From: Alphaproteobacteria bacterium
GTDB taxonomy: Bacteria > Pseudomonadota > Alphaproteobacteria > WRAU01 > Hepatincolaceae
DNA: 64,000 nucleotides
NCBI GenBank assembly: GCA_031256515.1
Contig: JAIRQL010000007.1
Span: 1 to 64,000 of the forward strand
Direction: 5' to 3'
In this document: piece by piece, positions 10,570 to 20,253 of the stretch
How positions within the stretch are numbered: the stretch's first letter is position 1
Layout: every line of letters starts with the position of its first letter
The notes under the pieces: model-generated
The model's input: the letters and a program-made list of their open reading frames with translations, nothing else
Told to the model about the DNA's origin: nothing
The model's database searches: none
Position numbers and translations under genes: made by a program

Positions 10570-11745
10570 TTAAAGAGGACCTCCGCCAAAAAGATTCATC
10601 AGCCATAGCTCTCCTAAAGAATAATTTTTTAACCACTCTTTAAGTTTGCCATTTTCTATATGTTTAATTTCAGTTTCATTACTATCAACATTAAAGTTTA
10701 AAACATAAATGCTATTGATACTTAATTTATTTAAAATATATGGCGATTGAGTTGCTACCATAACTTGGCTATCTTGAGAATATGCCTCTATTAAATCGCC
10801 TAGAATATCTATGGCTAAGGGATGAAGCGATACCTCTGGCTCTTCTAGTAAAACTAAAGAAGACCTTAAATTAAGAGGTAAGTTTAAAAGTAGGCTTAAA
10901 ATAAGGAATCGGATAGTACCATCTGAGAGATTCTTAATTGATACTGGATATTTAATATTTTGCATTTTAAATTTCAAAAGAGTGTTATGACCTTCTTCTA
11001 CAAAATAAAAATCTTCAAAGGTTTTAACTACTAATTTTAAAGTATCAACAATTCTTTTATAACTTACTAAATACTGTGATTTTAATAAATATAGCAATGA
11101 TGCCATATTAGAAGCATCGCTAGCTAGGGTTTTAGTATTGTTTTTATCTACAACTTGCAAGCTATTACTAAATAAATTGGTGCTGTAAAAACTGTATCCT
11201 GCCACATTAGATAAAAAACTTTTTACCAGTTGTTCTTCCTGCGATAAAGAAAAATTACCTTTTAAATTTAATATAGTAAAATCTTGGTTATTATAATTTT
11301 TTAAAGAACCATCACCACCAGTAAATTTTTCATCAATAATTTTAAACCCTTTGCTATTATTATACTCTAGGGTAAATTCATAAGAATAGTAAGAATCCTT
11401 AGCTGTGTCTTTAAATTTTAAATATAAGCTAATTTTATTTTCAAGATTCCATTGGTGGATACAATCTTGAAAGCTGATTCCTTTACTATGAAAATAGGCA
11501 TCTATTCCATCGTGAAAGGCACTTGATATAAGGTCTATAATTGATAAAAAATTAGATTTACCAACTCCGTTTGAACCAATTAATACTGTTAAATTATTAA
11601 GATGTTCTAAATTAAATTCTTTAAAATTCTTAAAATTAACAACTTTAAAACTCTCTAGTATTAGCACATTATCCACTATGTTTTTTTTATTATTAATAAT
11701 ATAATAAAAATTTAATTCAAACAATATTATTGTATAAATAAACAT
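10570..11745 (-). CDS. AAA_21/SMC-like ATPase, putative defence ATPase
   Basis: Walker A LIGSNGVGKSN; Walker B/signature LVLLEEPEVSLHPLAIDIL; ATQSPYIL. Likely real start is GTG at 11667 (V-LILESFKVVNFKNF), because the ORF-track ATG overlaps the divergent gene's start. Confidence 0.8.
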   Translation of the reverse strand: MFIYTIILFELNFYYIINNKKNIVDNVLILESFKVVNFKNFKEFNLEHLNNLTVLIGSNGVGKSNFLSIIDLISSAFHDGIDAYFHSKGISFQDCIHQWNLENKISLYLKFKDTAKDSYYSYEFTLEYNNSKGFKIIDEKFTGGDGSLKNYNNQDFTILNLKGNFSLSQEEQLVKSFLSNVAGYSFYSTNLFSNSLQVVDKNNTKTLASDASNMASLLYLLKSQYLVSYKRIVDTLKLVVKTFEDFYFVEEGHNTLLKFKMQNIKYPVSIKNLSDGTIRFLILSLLLNLPLNLRSSLVLLEEPEVSLHPLAIDILGDLIEAYSQDSQVMVATQSPYILNKLSINSIYVLNFNVDSNETEIKHIENGKLKEWLKNYSLGELWLMNLFGGGPL

Positions 11746-12046
11746 GAAAGATGCTCAAAATTTATTCTATTTTTTAGAAAAACTTTCTAAACCTATTATA
11801 GAAAAAAAAGGAATCCATCTTGTTAAACTTATAGAAGACTGGCAATTAATTATGCCTCAAGATGTTAAAGATGTGCTTAGCCCTTCTAAAATTGTTTGGA
11901 ATTCTAATAATCAAGGAATCTTATATATAAAATCTCATAATAATATTATTAATCATATTATGCTCCATAAAAAGCAAGAATTAATTAATAAAATAAATTC
12001 TTATTTTGGATATAACTGCATTATTGAAATTAAATTTAGCACATAA
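11744..12046 (+). CDS. DUF721 (DciA-like) protein
   Basis: 100-aa ORF resembling small DUF721 proteins; located next to a DsbA gene as in several alphaproteobacteria. Confidence 0.55.
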   Translation: MKDAQNLFYFLEKLSKPIIEKKGIHLVKLIEDWQLIMPQDVKDVLSPSKIVWNSNNQGILYIKSHNNIINHIMLHKKQELINKINSYFGYNCIIEIKFST

Positions 12047-12119
12047 ACAACAATTACACTTGCTATTTATCTTTAATTTCATTATCATTTTAGAGTAGAT
12101 TTTTTACAAGGAGTAAACG

Positions 12120-12731
12120 GTGATTTTAAAAAAATTAATTTTTACTTTGGTTGCTTTAACAATAAGCAATACTTTGTTATTTGCTAAGATTGAAACTCAT
12201 AACAGATTCTTAGGCAAAGAAGATGCTCCAGTTACTATCTACGAATTTGGCTCTCTTGCTTGCCACTATTGTGCTGATTTTGATGCAACTATCATGCCAA
12301 AAATCGTTAAAGATTATATTGATACTGGGAAAGTAAAGTATGTTTTCCTTGATGTGCCTTTCGGTAATGAGGTAAATCTTTTTGCTCACTCTGTGCTTTA
12401 TCAAACAAAAACCAATGAAGATTTCTTCAAATTATTAAGTGTATACTATAAGAATCAGGCAAAATTACAATCTATAGATGATGTAAAAGTTTATGCTAAA
12501 TTAATGGGAATCTCAGATAAAGATCTAGATTTTGCCCTAAATAATAAAGAATTTAAAGATGAATTTATTAAAAAGGCTCAAAAGAATCTGCAGGATCTTA
12601 AAGTAGAAGGTACTCCAACTGTGTTTTTTGTAAAAACAGGTCAGCCTTTAACTGCATCTAGTGTTAAATTGGTAGGTGTTCCTAGTTATGATGCTGTACA
12701 AAGGGAAATTGATAGACTTTTAAAAAAATAA
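12120..12731 (+). CDS. dsbA: DsbA-family thiol:disulfide oxidoreductase
   Basis: Signal peptide; YEFGSLACHYCADFD (CxxC); VEGTPTVFFV cis-Pro motif. Confidence 0.85.
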   Translation: MILKKLIFTLVALTISNTLLFAKIETHNRFLGKEDAPVTIYEFGSLACHYCADFDATIMPKIVKDYIDTGKVKYVFLDVPFGNEVNLFAHSVLYQTKTNEDFFKLLSVYYKNQAKLQSIDDVKVYAKLMGISDKDLDFALNNKEFKDEFIKKAQKNLQDLKVEGTPTVFFVKTGQPLTASSVKLVGVPSYDAVQREIDRLLKK

Positions 12732-12742
12732 AGTAATAATTT

Positions 12743-13030
12743 ATGATTGAAAATAAATTAAAAGATTTAGAAGAAAAAATTACTAAAACTAAAGATTATG
12801 CACTAAACAAAGATAATATTAAAAATAGTGCAAAGCAAGCAAATATGCATGAATTTAAAATAGCTTTAAATTGCATGCTAGAATTAATTTGTGGTTTTAT
12901 TGCTGGAGGTTCTATCGGTTTTGCTTTAGATAAACTATTCGGCACAAATTTTGTTTTTTTTATAATATTTATAATCTTGGGATTTATAGCAGGATTAAGG
13001 AATTTAAATAAATACTTGGGTAAATTATAA
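12743..13030 (+). CDS. atpI: F0F1 ATP synthase assembly protein AtpI
   Basis: Two TM segments; GGSIGFALDKLFGTNFVFFIIFIILGFIAGLRN; directly upstream of atpB. Confidence 0.8.
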   Translation: MIENKLKDLEEKITKTKDYALNKDNIKNSAKQANMHEFKIALNCMLELICGFIAGGSIGFALDKLFGTNFVFFIIFIILGFIAGLRNLNKYLGKL

Positions 13031-13764
13031 TGCAAATGGAATCACCAGTAGAACAATTTAGAGTTCACACTATCGGCAATAATATCATAGTTAATGGTTG
13101 GGATATTTCTTTTAATAACTCAGCATTAGTTATGCTTATATCTGTTGCACTAATTTTAATATTTGCATATTTAGGATTGAAAAAATCTAGTATTATTCCT
13201 AGCAAAATGCAAGTTGTATCTGAAATGGGATATGATTTTATATCAGATATGGTTAGAGATAACATTCCTGGCGATAAAGGTAAAAAGTTTCTTCCTTTAA
13301 TTTATACTATATTCTTTTTCTTTTTAGCTGGTGATGCGATTGGCTTAATTCCACTTTCTTTTTCTTTTACAGCACAAATATTAATTACTTTATCTGTAGC
13401 TTTACTTGTAGTTTTTATAACTATAGTTTATGGTATTTATTTACACGGTTTTAAAATTTTTAAAATATTTTTGCCATCAGGAATTCCTGCATTTTTAATT
13501 CCTTATATGTTTGTACTAGAAGTAATTTCTTTCTGGGCAAAAGGTATTAGCATGGGTGTTCGTTTGTTCGCTAATATGATGGCGGGACATATTTTAATAG
13601 AGATTATAGCTGGATTTATAGTGGCACTTGGTTTTTTTGGAATAATACCACTATCATTTACAGTTGTTTTATATGCTTTTGAATTAGCAATATGTTTTAT
13701 TCAGGCATATATATTTGCAATATTATCTTGTATCTTTTTAGATCAAGTAGTAAATTTACATTAA
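13030..13764 (+). CDS. atpB: F0F1 ATP synthase subunit a
   Basis: Conserved GVRLFANMMAGHIL and ELAICFIQAYIFAILSCIFL. Confidence 0.95.
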   Translation: MQMESPVEQFRVHTIGNNIIVNGWDISFNNSALVMLISVALILIFAYLGLKKSSIIPSKMQVVSEMGYDFISDMVRDNIPGDKGKKFLPLIYTIFFFFLAGDAIGLIPLSFSFTAQILITLSVALLVVFITIVYGIYLHGFKIFKIFLPSGIPAFLIPYMFVLEVISFWAKGISMGVRLFANMMAGHILIEIIAGFIVALGFFGIIPLSFTVVLYAFELAICFIQAYIFAILSCIFLDQVVNLH

Positions 13765-13790
13765 TATAATATTAAAAAGAGGGTCTGATC

Positions 13791-14036
13791 ATGGATTTGG
13801 AAAGTGCAACACTTATAGCTACAAGTTTAAAATATATCGCAGTTGGTTTGTGTATGATACCTATGGGCGGTGTGGCAGCTGGGATTGGTAGCATATTTGC
13901 TTCGTTAGTTACAGAAATGTCAAGAAATCCTGCCGCTAAAGGTAGCTTATTTACTTATGCTCTTATTGGTTTTGCATTAGCTGAAGCAGCTGGTTTATAT
14001 GCTTTCGTAGTAGCTTTTATTATTTTATTCTCTTAG
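13791..14036 (+). CDS. atpE: F0F1 ATP synthase subunit c
   Basis: 81 aa; RNPAAKG loop and GFALAEAAGLYAFVVAFIILF. Confidence 0.95.
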   Translation: MDLESATLIATSLKYIAVGLCMIPMGGVAAGIGSIFASLVTEMSRNPAAKGSLFTYALIGFALAEAAGLYAFVVAFIILFS

Positions 14037-14222
14037 AAATATATAATAAGATACTAAAAATTCTTTTAAAATGTAAAGAACTTTGTAAAGTTTACATTTT
14101 AATAATTAATTAAGGAATTAGAAAACATAAATTTAATAAATTTGAGTTTTTTAAAATATTAAAAATAAGATTACTTATTAAATTTATTTTTCTATTTTCT
14201 AAAAATTAGGAATTATAAAATT

Positions 14223-14741
14223 ATGAAATATAAAAATATTAAATTTTTATTATTTTTATTGCCTATATTGTTTATAGTTAGACCGTTATCGGCTGCAGAA
14301 GAAAGTGGTTTACCACAATTTGATACTTCAAAATATTCTCAACAATTATTTTGGTTAGTTATTAGTTTTGGTATTTTGTATTTCTTTGCCAAATATTACA
14401 TTATCAAAAGACTTAAAAATATTAAAGTAAATAGAAGTAATGCTATTCTTGCAAACATAGAAAAATCTATGAAAATAAAAAAGAATATAGATAAACTTAA
14501 TCAAGAAATTAATTCTATTAAATCTAAATATAGAATGGAAATTAGTAAATCTAAAGAATCTCTTGTGAAAAAAATATCCGAGCTTTCTAAAAATAAACAA
14601 GATGAAATGGATAAATATAAACAAGAAAAATTAGATAATTTTGAAAAACAGAAAAATGATTATACTAAAGGAATAGACTTTAATAGTGATATTAAACAAC
14701 TTTCTGAAATAATCATTGAAAAATTAAATTTGAATAAATAA
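14223..14741 (+). CDS. F0F1 ATP synthase subunit b'
   Basis: N-terminal TM then charged helix; position after atpE; QFDTSKYSQQLFWLVISFGILYFF typical of b/b'. Confidence 0.85.
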   Translation: MKYKNIKFLLFLLPILFIVRPLSAAEESGLPQFDTSKYSQQLFWLVISFGILYFFAKYYIIKRLKNIKVNRSNAILANIEKSMKIKKNIDKLNQEINSIKSKYRMEISKSKESLVKKISELSKNKQDEMDKYKQEKLDNFEKQKNDYTKGIDFNSDIKQLSEIIIEKLNLNK

Positions 14742-14753
14742 GTGTAGGTAAAT

Positions 14754-15239
14754 ATGTCTAGTTTATTTCACAATGTGCATTTTTGGATGGTATTAGCTTT
14801 TATTATCGCTATGTTAATATTAGTTAAAACAACACATAAAATTATAAATAATATTTTATCAAAAAAAATTGAAGATGTAGTTAGTGAAATTGATAATAGT
14901 GTGGAGGTGCTAAATGATTCTTCAGCATTATTTGATGAAGCTACTCAAGAAAGATCTTCAATAGAAAAAAAATTAGTTGAAACATCTTCTCGTGTTAAAA
15001 ATGAAGATGAAGCCTATTACGAAAAATATATAGCCGACTTAAACTCTAGAGCTAAATCTGGTAAAGAATCTTTTGATAATTATTTAGATATTCAGTATAA
15101 ACTTTCTATCCTTAATCATAAAAAAGATATAATTAATAGTAGCTTAAATAATGTGTTAGATTACATTAATAATCTTGATAGTAAACAACAAAGTAAACTT
15201 GTAGATTCTTCTATAGAAAACTTTGCTAGTAAATTATAA
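14754..15239 (+). CDS. atpF: F0F1 ATP synthase subunit b
   Basis: N-terminal TM (FWMVLAFIIAMLILV) then coiled-coil; follows b'. Confidence 0.8.
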   Translation: MSSLFHNVHFWMVLAFIIAMLILVKTTHKIINNILSKKIEDVVSEIDNSVEVLNDSSALFDEATQERSSIEKKLVETSSRVKNEDEAYYEKYIADLNSRAKSGKESFDNYLDIQYKLSILNHKKDIINSSLNNVLDYINNLDSKQQSKLVDSSIENFASKL

Positions 15240-15243
15240 ATCA

Positions 15244-15285
15244 ATTCAAAATAGCTAGAAATAATATTTTTAGCTATTTTAACAT
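15244..15285 (+). terminator. Hairpin terminator after the atp cluster
   Basis: AAAATAGCT agaaataatatttt AGCTATTTT, downstream of the atpF stop. Confidence 0.6.
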
Positions 15286-15343
15286 TACACTATGCATTTT
15301 ATTACCTATAACAAATTAAACTACTTATATAGAAGAAAGCATT

Positions 15344-16659
15344 ATGGTAAAACAAGAAATATCTTTACCTACAATAAAAGATAATGAATCATTATTATTA
15401 AATGAAATAATATCAGCTTTAGGTATTAATAGAGAAGATATATTAGCATCTGATAAAGATATTAATAAAGTTTATCAAGAATTATGTGAAATTCTTAATA
15501 TTATTCCTCAAGAGTATTTAAACCCTACTCTTGCTAAAATGTGTATTGCTATTAGAGTTGGTTTATTTGATAGTACTTTAAATTATATTTGGAATACAAC
15601 AGTCATTAATCTTCGTGAAAAATTAAAAAACTTTTGGCTTAATCATATTATATTCCCTCAGATAAAGATATAACTGAAGATAAATTAAAAGAAATCAGAG
15701 ATAAAGATTTACTAGATTATTGATTAGAGCTAAATCTTATAAGCAAAGATGGTTATTTTTATTTAAATCAATGCCGAAATATCCGTAATAAATATTCTAC
15801 AGCTCACCCAAGCAGTAGCGATATGATTGATACCCACAATTTAATATCATTCTTAAATAATTGTACTAAATATTGTTTTAATGATAATAAAAATCTTAGA
15901 GGTATTGATACTAAATCATTTTTTGATACATTAAAAAATACAAAATTGGAGAATGAATCTATTCAATCATGGAAATATGATATCTATAATACAAATACAA
16001 AACAAAAGCAGTCTTTATTAAAAGAAATTTATATTATTTATTGCGATAAAAATACAAATGAATTTGGGAGAGATAATGCTTTAAATTTAATGGAGGAATG
16101 TAAAGATTTAATAACAAACGATGTATTAGCAATATTATTACAGCAACATCAAGAATATAAATTATCTGCTAAAAATGAAAAGGTAGCTGCCTCTAAGAAT
16201 TTCTTTAATCAATTAGGGCTAAACTCTTCTTTACCTGAAGCAGATCAAATTTCTATTTTTAACAAGGCAATAACTAATTTAAAAACAGCTCATGAAGAAG
16301 CTAATAATTTTTATAATGAACCTCCTTTTGCTGAAAGATTATGTGAATTATCTCAGAATTCTGCTATTCCACAAAGTTTACAGCCTAGTTTTGTAGAAAC
16401 TATTATTTTATGTGCTATTGGAAATGGTTATGGTGTTAGTTGGGATGCTCTTCCTTATTATAATGAAATAATAGAAAATTTTAAACCTACTGAAATTCAT
16501 TTACTATTTACAAATTTAGCAGATAATAATTCTAATATAAAAAGAATGATAGAACACCATCCTTCATGTAAACGAAAACTAAAAGACATTATAAATAACA
16601 TAAAAGAGGAAAAAATCCCTACAAAACATAAAACTGTATATAGAGATTTTATAAAGTAA
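15344..16659 (+). pseudogene. HEPN-like protein gene split by a frameshift and an in-frame TGA
   Basis: ORF 15344..15673 and ORF 15823..16659 join via frame +1 (IFP/SDKDITEDKLKEIRDKDLLDY[TGA]LELNLISKDGYFYLNQCRNIRNKYSTAHPSSSDM...). The bridge carries RNKYSTAH, fitting the HEPN R-x4-6-H motif. Confidence 0.6.
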
Positions 16660-16710
16660 AATCTCTATAAGAAAGACCATTGTTTTACTATAATATGGAA
16701 AATATAAGTT

Positions 16711-17751
16711 TTAAACTTCATCCCATTTTTTACCTTTAATCTTTAACACTAACTCATCAATATCTTTTACAGTTTCTTTAATTTCTATATACTTATAACC
16801 AAACAATCCCCCCTTTGTAGGTTTTTGAAAGTTTAAGTCTTCTCTTGGGTTGCTAAATAATATCAGTAAACTTCCTTCCTCATTATTTGCATTTCTATAA
16901 AAATCACTATTAAAAAGAAGCTCTTTAGCTTTAGATTTTAAATTTTCTTCGGTTAAACTATCATTGTTTTTATATTTAACTTCCCAATCTACTATTTCTT
17001 TAGTATCCATATTAAAACGATTAGCTTTTACTACTGCATCAATCTCGGCAATATAATTAACAGCTTTATTTTTATATAACCCTATATATTTTGCTCTACG
17101 ATTATGTGCATATCTTCCTCCAATATTAGGGCAACCATAAGCCATGTGTTTTTTATTTTCCTCTAAACTTCTAGCAACTGGAATTACATCAATAACACTT
17201 TCCCAATTAGGTAATAGTCCTTTATCATTAATATAATTTTTATAATCAACTATCATATTTTTAATAATATCATTATTAATTTGAGTATATTCTTCAATTG
17301 CCTCTAGTAAATCTTTAAAAGAAACTATCCCTATTCTAATATCTTCATTAATTTTAATCTTATTAATAAGATCTTCAACATTAGCTTTACCATTATTAAA
17401 ATCAGATAGTAAAATTAAAACTTTAATCCCATTTTTAGTTCTTAAATTATCAATATAGTTTTGAATTTGCTGTGGATAAAACCAATCGCTAATTTTAGTT
17501 TCTATAAATACATTAATTTCTTTTTGATAAATTATTCCATCTGCTATATTTCTTTTTGCTATATTATTTTTAAATCCTTCTTGTTGATTAAACTTAACTC
17601 CAAATTCTATTTCTTCTTCAAGGATACTAGAAAGAATATCATTAAAAATAAGAGTACTTTCATTATAGATAGTTTTTAATAATAAAGAAGTATAGTTAGT
17701 AAGCTCATTTTCACCTTGTGAGTAAGTAGGAAACATAGTAATTTCTGACAT
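16711..17751 (-). CDS. PD-(D/E)XK nuclease-like protein
   Basis: IADGIIYQKEINVFIETKISDWFYPQQIQNYIDNL (D...ExK pattern). Start moved to the MSEITMFP ATG because AAGGAG lies just upstream. Confidence 0.55.
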   Translation of the reverse strand: MSEITMFPTYSQGENELTNYTSLLLKTIYNESTLIFNDILSSILEEEIEFGVKFNQQEGFKNNIAKRNIADGIIYQKEINVFIETKISDWFYPQQIQNYIDNLRTKNGIKVLILLSDFNNGKANVEDLINKIKINEDIRIGIVSFKDLLEAIEEYTQINNDIIKNMIVDYKNYINDKGLLPNWESVIDVIPVARSLEENKKHMAYGCPNIGGRYAHNRRAKYIGLYKNKAVNYIAEIDAVVKANRFNMDTKEIVDWEVKYKNNDSLTEENLKSKAKELLFNSDFYRNANNEEGSLLILFSNPREDLNFQKPTKGGLFGYKYIEIKETVKDIDELVLKIKGKKWDEV

Positions 17752-17773
17752 TTCATTTCTCCTTAATGTTTTC

Positions 17774-17807
17774 ATTATAAGTCTACCCCCCCCCTTATAA
17801 AAGTCAA
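17774..17807 (-). promoter_or_regulatory. Putative promoter with a G9 tract between -35 and -10
   Basis: Minus strand: TTGACT-TTTATAA-GGGGGGGGG-TAGACT-TATAAT, 22-nt spacer, just upstream of the nuclease-like gene. Confidence 0.5.
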
Positions 17808-17869
17808 GGGTTTACTTATGGTTAAGGTTCATATATAATACTTATAGTTCATTTAAAAAGTAAAGATTT

Positions 17870-18934
17870 ATGGCTTCTAATTCGTTCGGGAAAAATTTAA
17901 GAATTACAACTTTTGGTGAAAGTCATGGCAGAGCTATGGGGGTAATTATAGATGGTTGCCCTGCTGGCTTAGAAATATCTCCTGAGTATATTCAAAATAT
18001 TATGCAAGAAAGAAGCTCTCAAGGAAATCCCTATACTACTCCTAGAAAAGAAGCCGATAAAGTAGAAATTCTCAGTGGTATTTATAAAGGAAAAACTCTT
18101 GGTACTCCCATTACTTTAATGGTTATTAATGAAAATACCAAATCTGAGGATTACGATAATCTTACCCAAACTTTCCGCCCTTCTCATGCCGATTACACTT
18201 GGTATAATAAATTTAACCATAGAGACCATCGTGGTGGAGGTCGTAGCAGTGCTAGGGAAACTGTATCAAGAGTTGCTGCTGCAAGTATTGCTTATAAAAT
18301 TTTAGAAAAGTTTGATATTAAAATCTACGGCTTTTTAAGTAGTATTTATAATGCCTCTATATCCTCTGTTGATTATAACTACATTAAACAAAATCCTTTT
18401 TTCTCCCCCGACCCTCAAATAATTCCTAAGTGGGAAAATATCCTAAAACAAACCGTTGCCGAAGGTAATTCCGTAGGTGGAACTATTGATATTCATATTA
18501 AAAGTTGCCCTATTGGACTTGGTAATCCGGTGTTTGATAAACTCAATGCTAAATTAGCTCATGGAATTTTTAGTATACCTGCTGTTAAAGGGGTAGAATT
18601 TGGTGAGGGTTTTAACATAACCAAAATGAAAGGCTCTGAGGCAAATGATTCCATGTATGTAGAAAATGGAAAAGTTAAGTTTACTTCAAATCGTAATGGT
18701 GGCACATTAGGCGGAATTTCTAATGGAGAGGATATAATTATAAAAATTGCGATGAAGCCAACTAGCTCTATTGCTTTACCACAAAATACGGTAAATTCGC
18801 AATTAGAAAATACAACCATAGAGATTAAAGGAAGGCACGATCCTTGTGTGGCAATTCGTGGTGTTTCTGTTGTTAAAGCCATGTGTGCTTTAGTTATCTC
18901 CGACTTTCTATTAGAACCAGATGATAATTTTTAA
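17870..18934 (+). CDS. aroC: Chorismate synthase
   Basis: GESHGRAMGVIIDGCPAG; FRPSHADYTWYNKFNHRDHRGGGRSSARETVSRVAA; RHDPCVAIRGVSV. Confidence 0.97.
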   Translation: MASNSFGKNLRITTFGESHGRAMGVIIDGCPAGLEISPEYIQNIMQERSSQGNPYTTPRKEADKVEILSGIYKGKTLGTPITLMVINENTKSEDYDNLTQTFRPSHADYTWYNKFNHRDHRGGGRSSARETVSRVAAASIAYKILEKFDIKIYGFLSSIYNASISSVDYNYIKQNPFFSPDPQIIPKWENILKQTVAEGNSVGGTIDIHIKSCPIGLGNPVFDKLNAKLAHGIFSIPAVKGVEFGEGFNITKMKGSEANDSMYVENGKVKFTSNRNGGTLGGISNGEDIIIKIAMKPTSSIALPQNTVNSQLENTTIEIKGRHDPCVAIRGVSVVKAMCALVISDFLLEPDDNF

Positions 18935-19044
18935 TATCTACTCTAACAGCAAATATCATATACCAATGAATTAAATTAAAGAAAATTAGAATAGTAAAAT
19001 AAAGCGACTCTACTCTCTGTAAAACAATAAAAAGGATTATAATT

Positions 19045-20253
19045 TTGAGTAATATAACTCCAAAAATAATAACAATACAAGAATTATTAGAGAAGATTAA
19101 TAATTTAGAGATTCCAGATTATCAAAGACCTTATAAGTGGCAAGAGAAACATGTAAAACAACTGATTGATGATATTTTATTTCATAAACAACATCACTCA
19201 GAAGGATATAGATTAGGGACTATTATTTTACATAATAATAATAATAAACTTGATATTGTAGATGGTCAGCAAAGAATTCTTACCTTATGTTTATTGGCAA
19301 AGGTTTTATCTGAAAGTAGTCTTGAACTAAAAATTCCTGAAAATGATATTTCTATAAAAAATTTACAAGCTAACTATAGTTTTATACAGAAATACAAAAA
19401 AGAATTAAAAGATAGTAAATATTTCTTTCTTAATAAATGTCAATTAGTAGAAATAACTATTAATGATGATATATCTGAGGCTTTTGCTTTTTTTGATTCT
19501 CAAAATACTAGAGGAAAACCTCTTAAAGTACATGATTTACTAAAGGCTTTTCATTTAAGAGAAATGAAATACCTACCTGAATCTACTACTGCTAAAATTG
19601 TTGAAAATTGGGAAACTATAAAAGACGAAGAACTTTCTGATTTATTCGCTAATTATCTTTTTAGAATAAAAAATTGGAGTAAAGAAAAATCAGCCCTATA
19701 TTTTACCAAAAATGAAATAGATATATTTAAAGGTATTAATCTTAAAACTCAAGACTATCCCTTTATGAAACATTATCACTCTAGTTTTCCATTCCAAATA
19801 GATACACCTATTATTAATGGGGAACATTTTTTTAAGATGGTAGAACATTATTATAAATTAGCTAAACTTGAGGATATTCAAAACAACAAAATAATAGAAA
19901 TTTTAAATGAGTATCCTGCAAGGAATCGTACTGGTGATAAATATGTAAGGAATTTATTTAATTGTGCTTTACTTTACTATATTGATAAATTTGGAGAAAT
20001 TGAGCTAGAAAAAGCAATTAAAAAAATATTTGCTCTGATGTATATACCTCGCCTGCAATCTAAAGTGTATATAAAATCTGTTAATAATCATGCAATAGGT
20101 ACAAAATTTTTTAGTATAATGCGAAACTCTGTAAATCATAATGATGTATTAAATTTTCCAATATATATACCAAAGCTAAAGGATATTAAAGGTACAAGAA
20201 TTGATGAAATTAAAAAATTATATAAAGAATTAGGATATGAAATAAATGAGTAA
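19045..20253 (+). CDS. DUF262-domain protein (GmrS-like)
   Basis: IPDYQRPYKWQEKHVKQLIDDI, LDIVDGQQRILTLCLL, FDSQNTRGKPLKVHDLLKAF. Apparent TTG start. Confidence 0.8.
   Translation: MSNITPKIITIQELLEKINNLEIPDYQRPYKWQEKHVKQLIDDILFHKQHHSEGYRLGTIILHNNNNKLDIVDGQQRILTLCLLAKVLSESSLELKIPENDISIKNLQANYSFIQKYKKELKDSKYFFLNKCQLVEITINDDISEAFAFFDSQNTRGKPLKVHDLLKAFHLREMKYLPESTTAKIVENWETIKDEELSDLFANYLFRIKNWSKEKSALYFTKNEIDIFKGINLKTQDYPFMKHYHSSFPFQIDTPIINGEHFFKMVEHYYKLAKLEDIQNNKIIEILNEYPARNRTGDKYVRNLFNCALLYYIDKFGEIELEKAIKKIFALMYIPRLQSKVYIKSVNNHAIGTKFFSIMRNSVNHNDVLNFPIYIPKLKDIKGTRIDEIKKLYKELGYEINE

Noticed and set aside
10395-10643. Overlapping small ORFs at 10395..10643 (+) and 10439..10636 (-)
   Set aside because: Overlap the well-supported DUF4276-like and ATPase genes; no domain support.
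11743-11746. Overlapping divergent start codons (CATG) of the ATPase and DUF721 genes
   Set aside because: Probably an ORF-caller artefact; a GTG at 11667 gives a better N-terminus for the ATPase.
15643-15670. Programmed -1 frameshift in the HEPN-like gene
   Set aside because: No convincing slippery heptamer or downstream structure; a simple indel is more economical.
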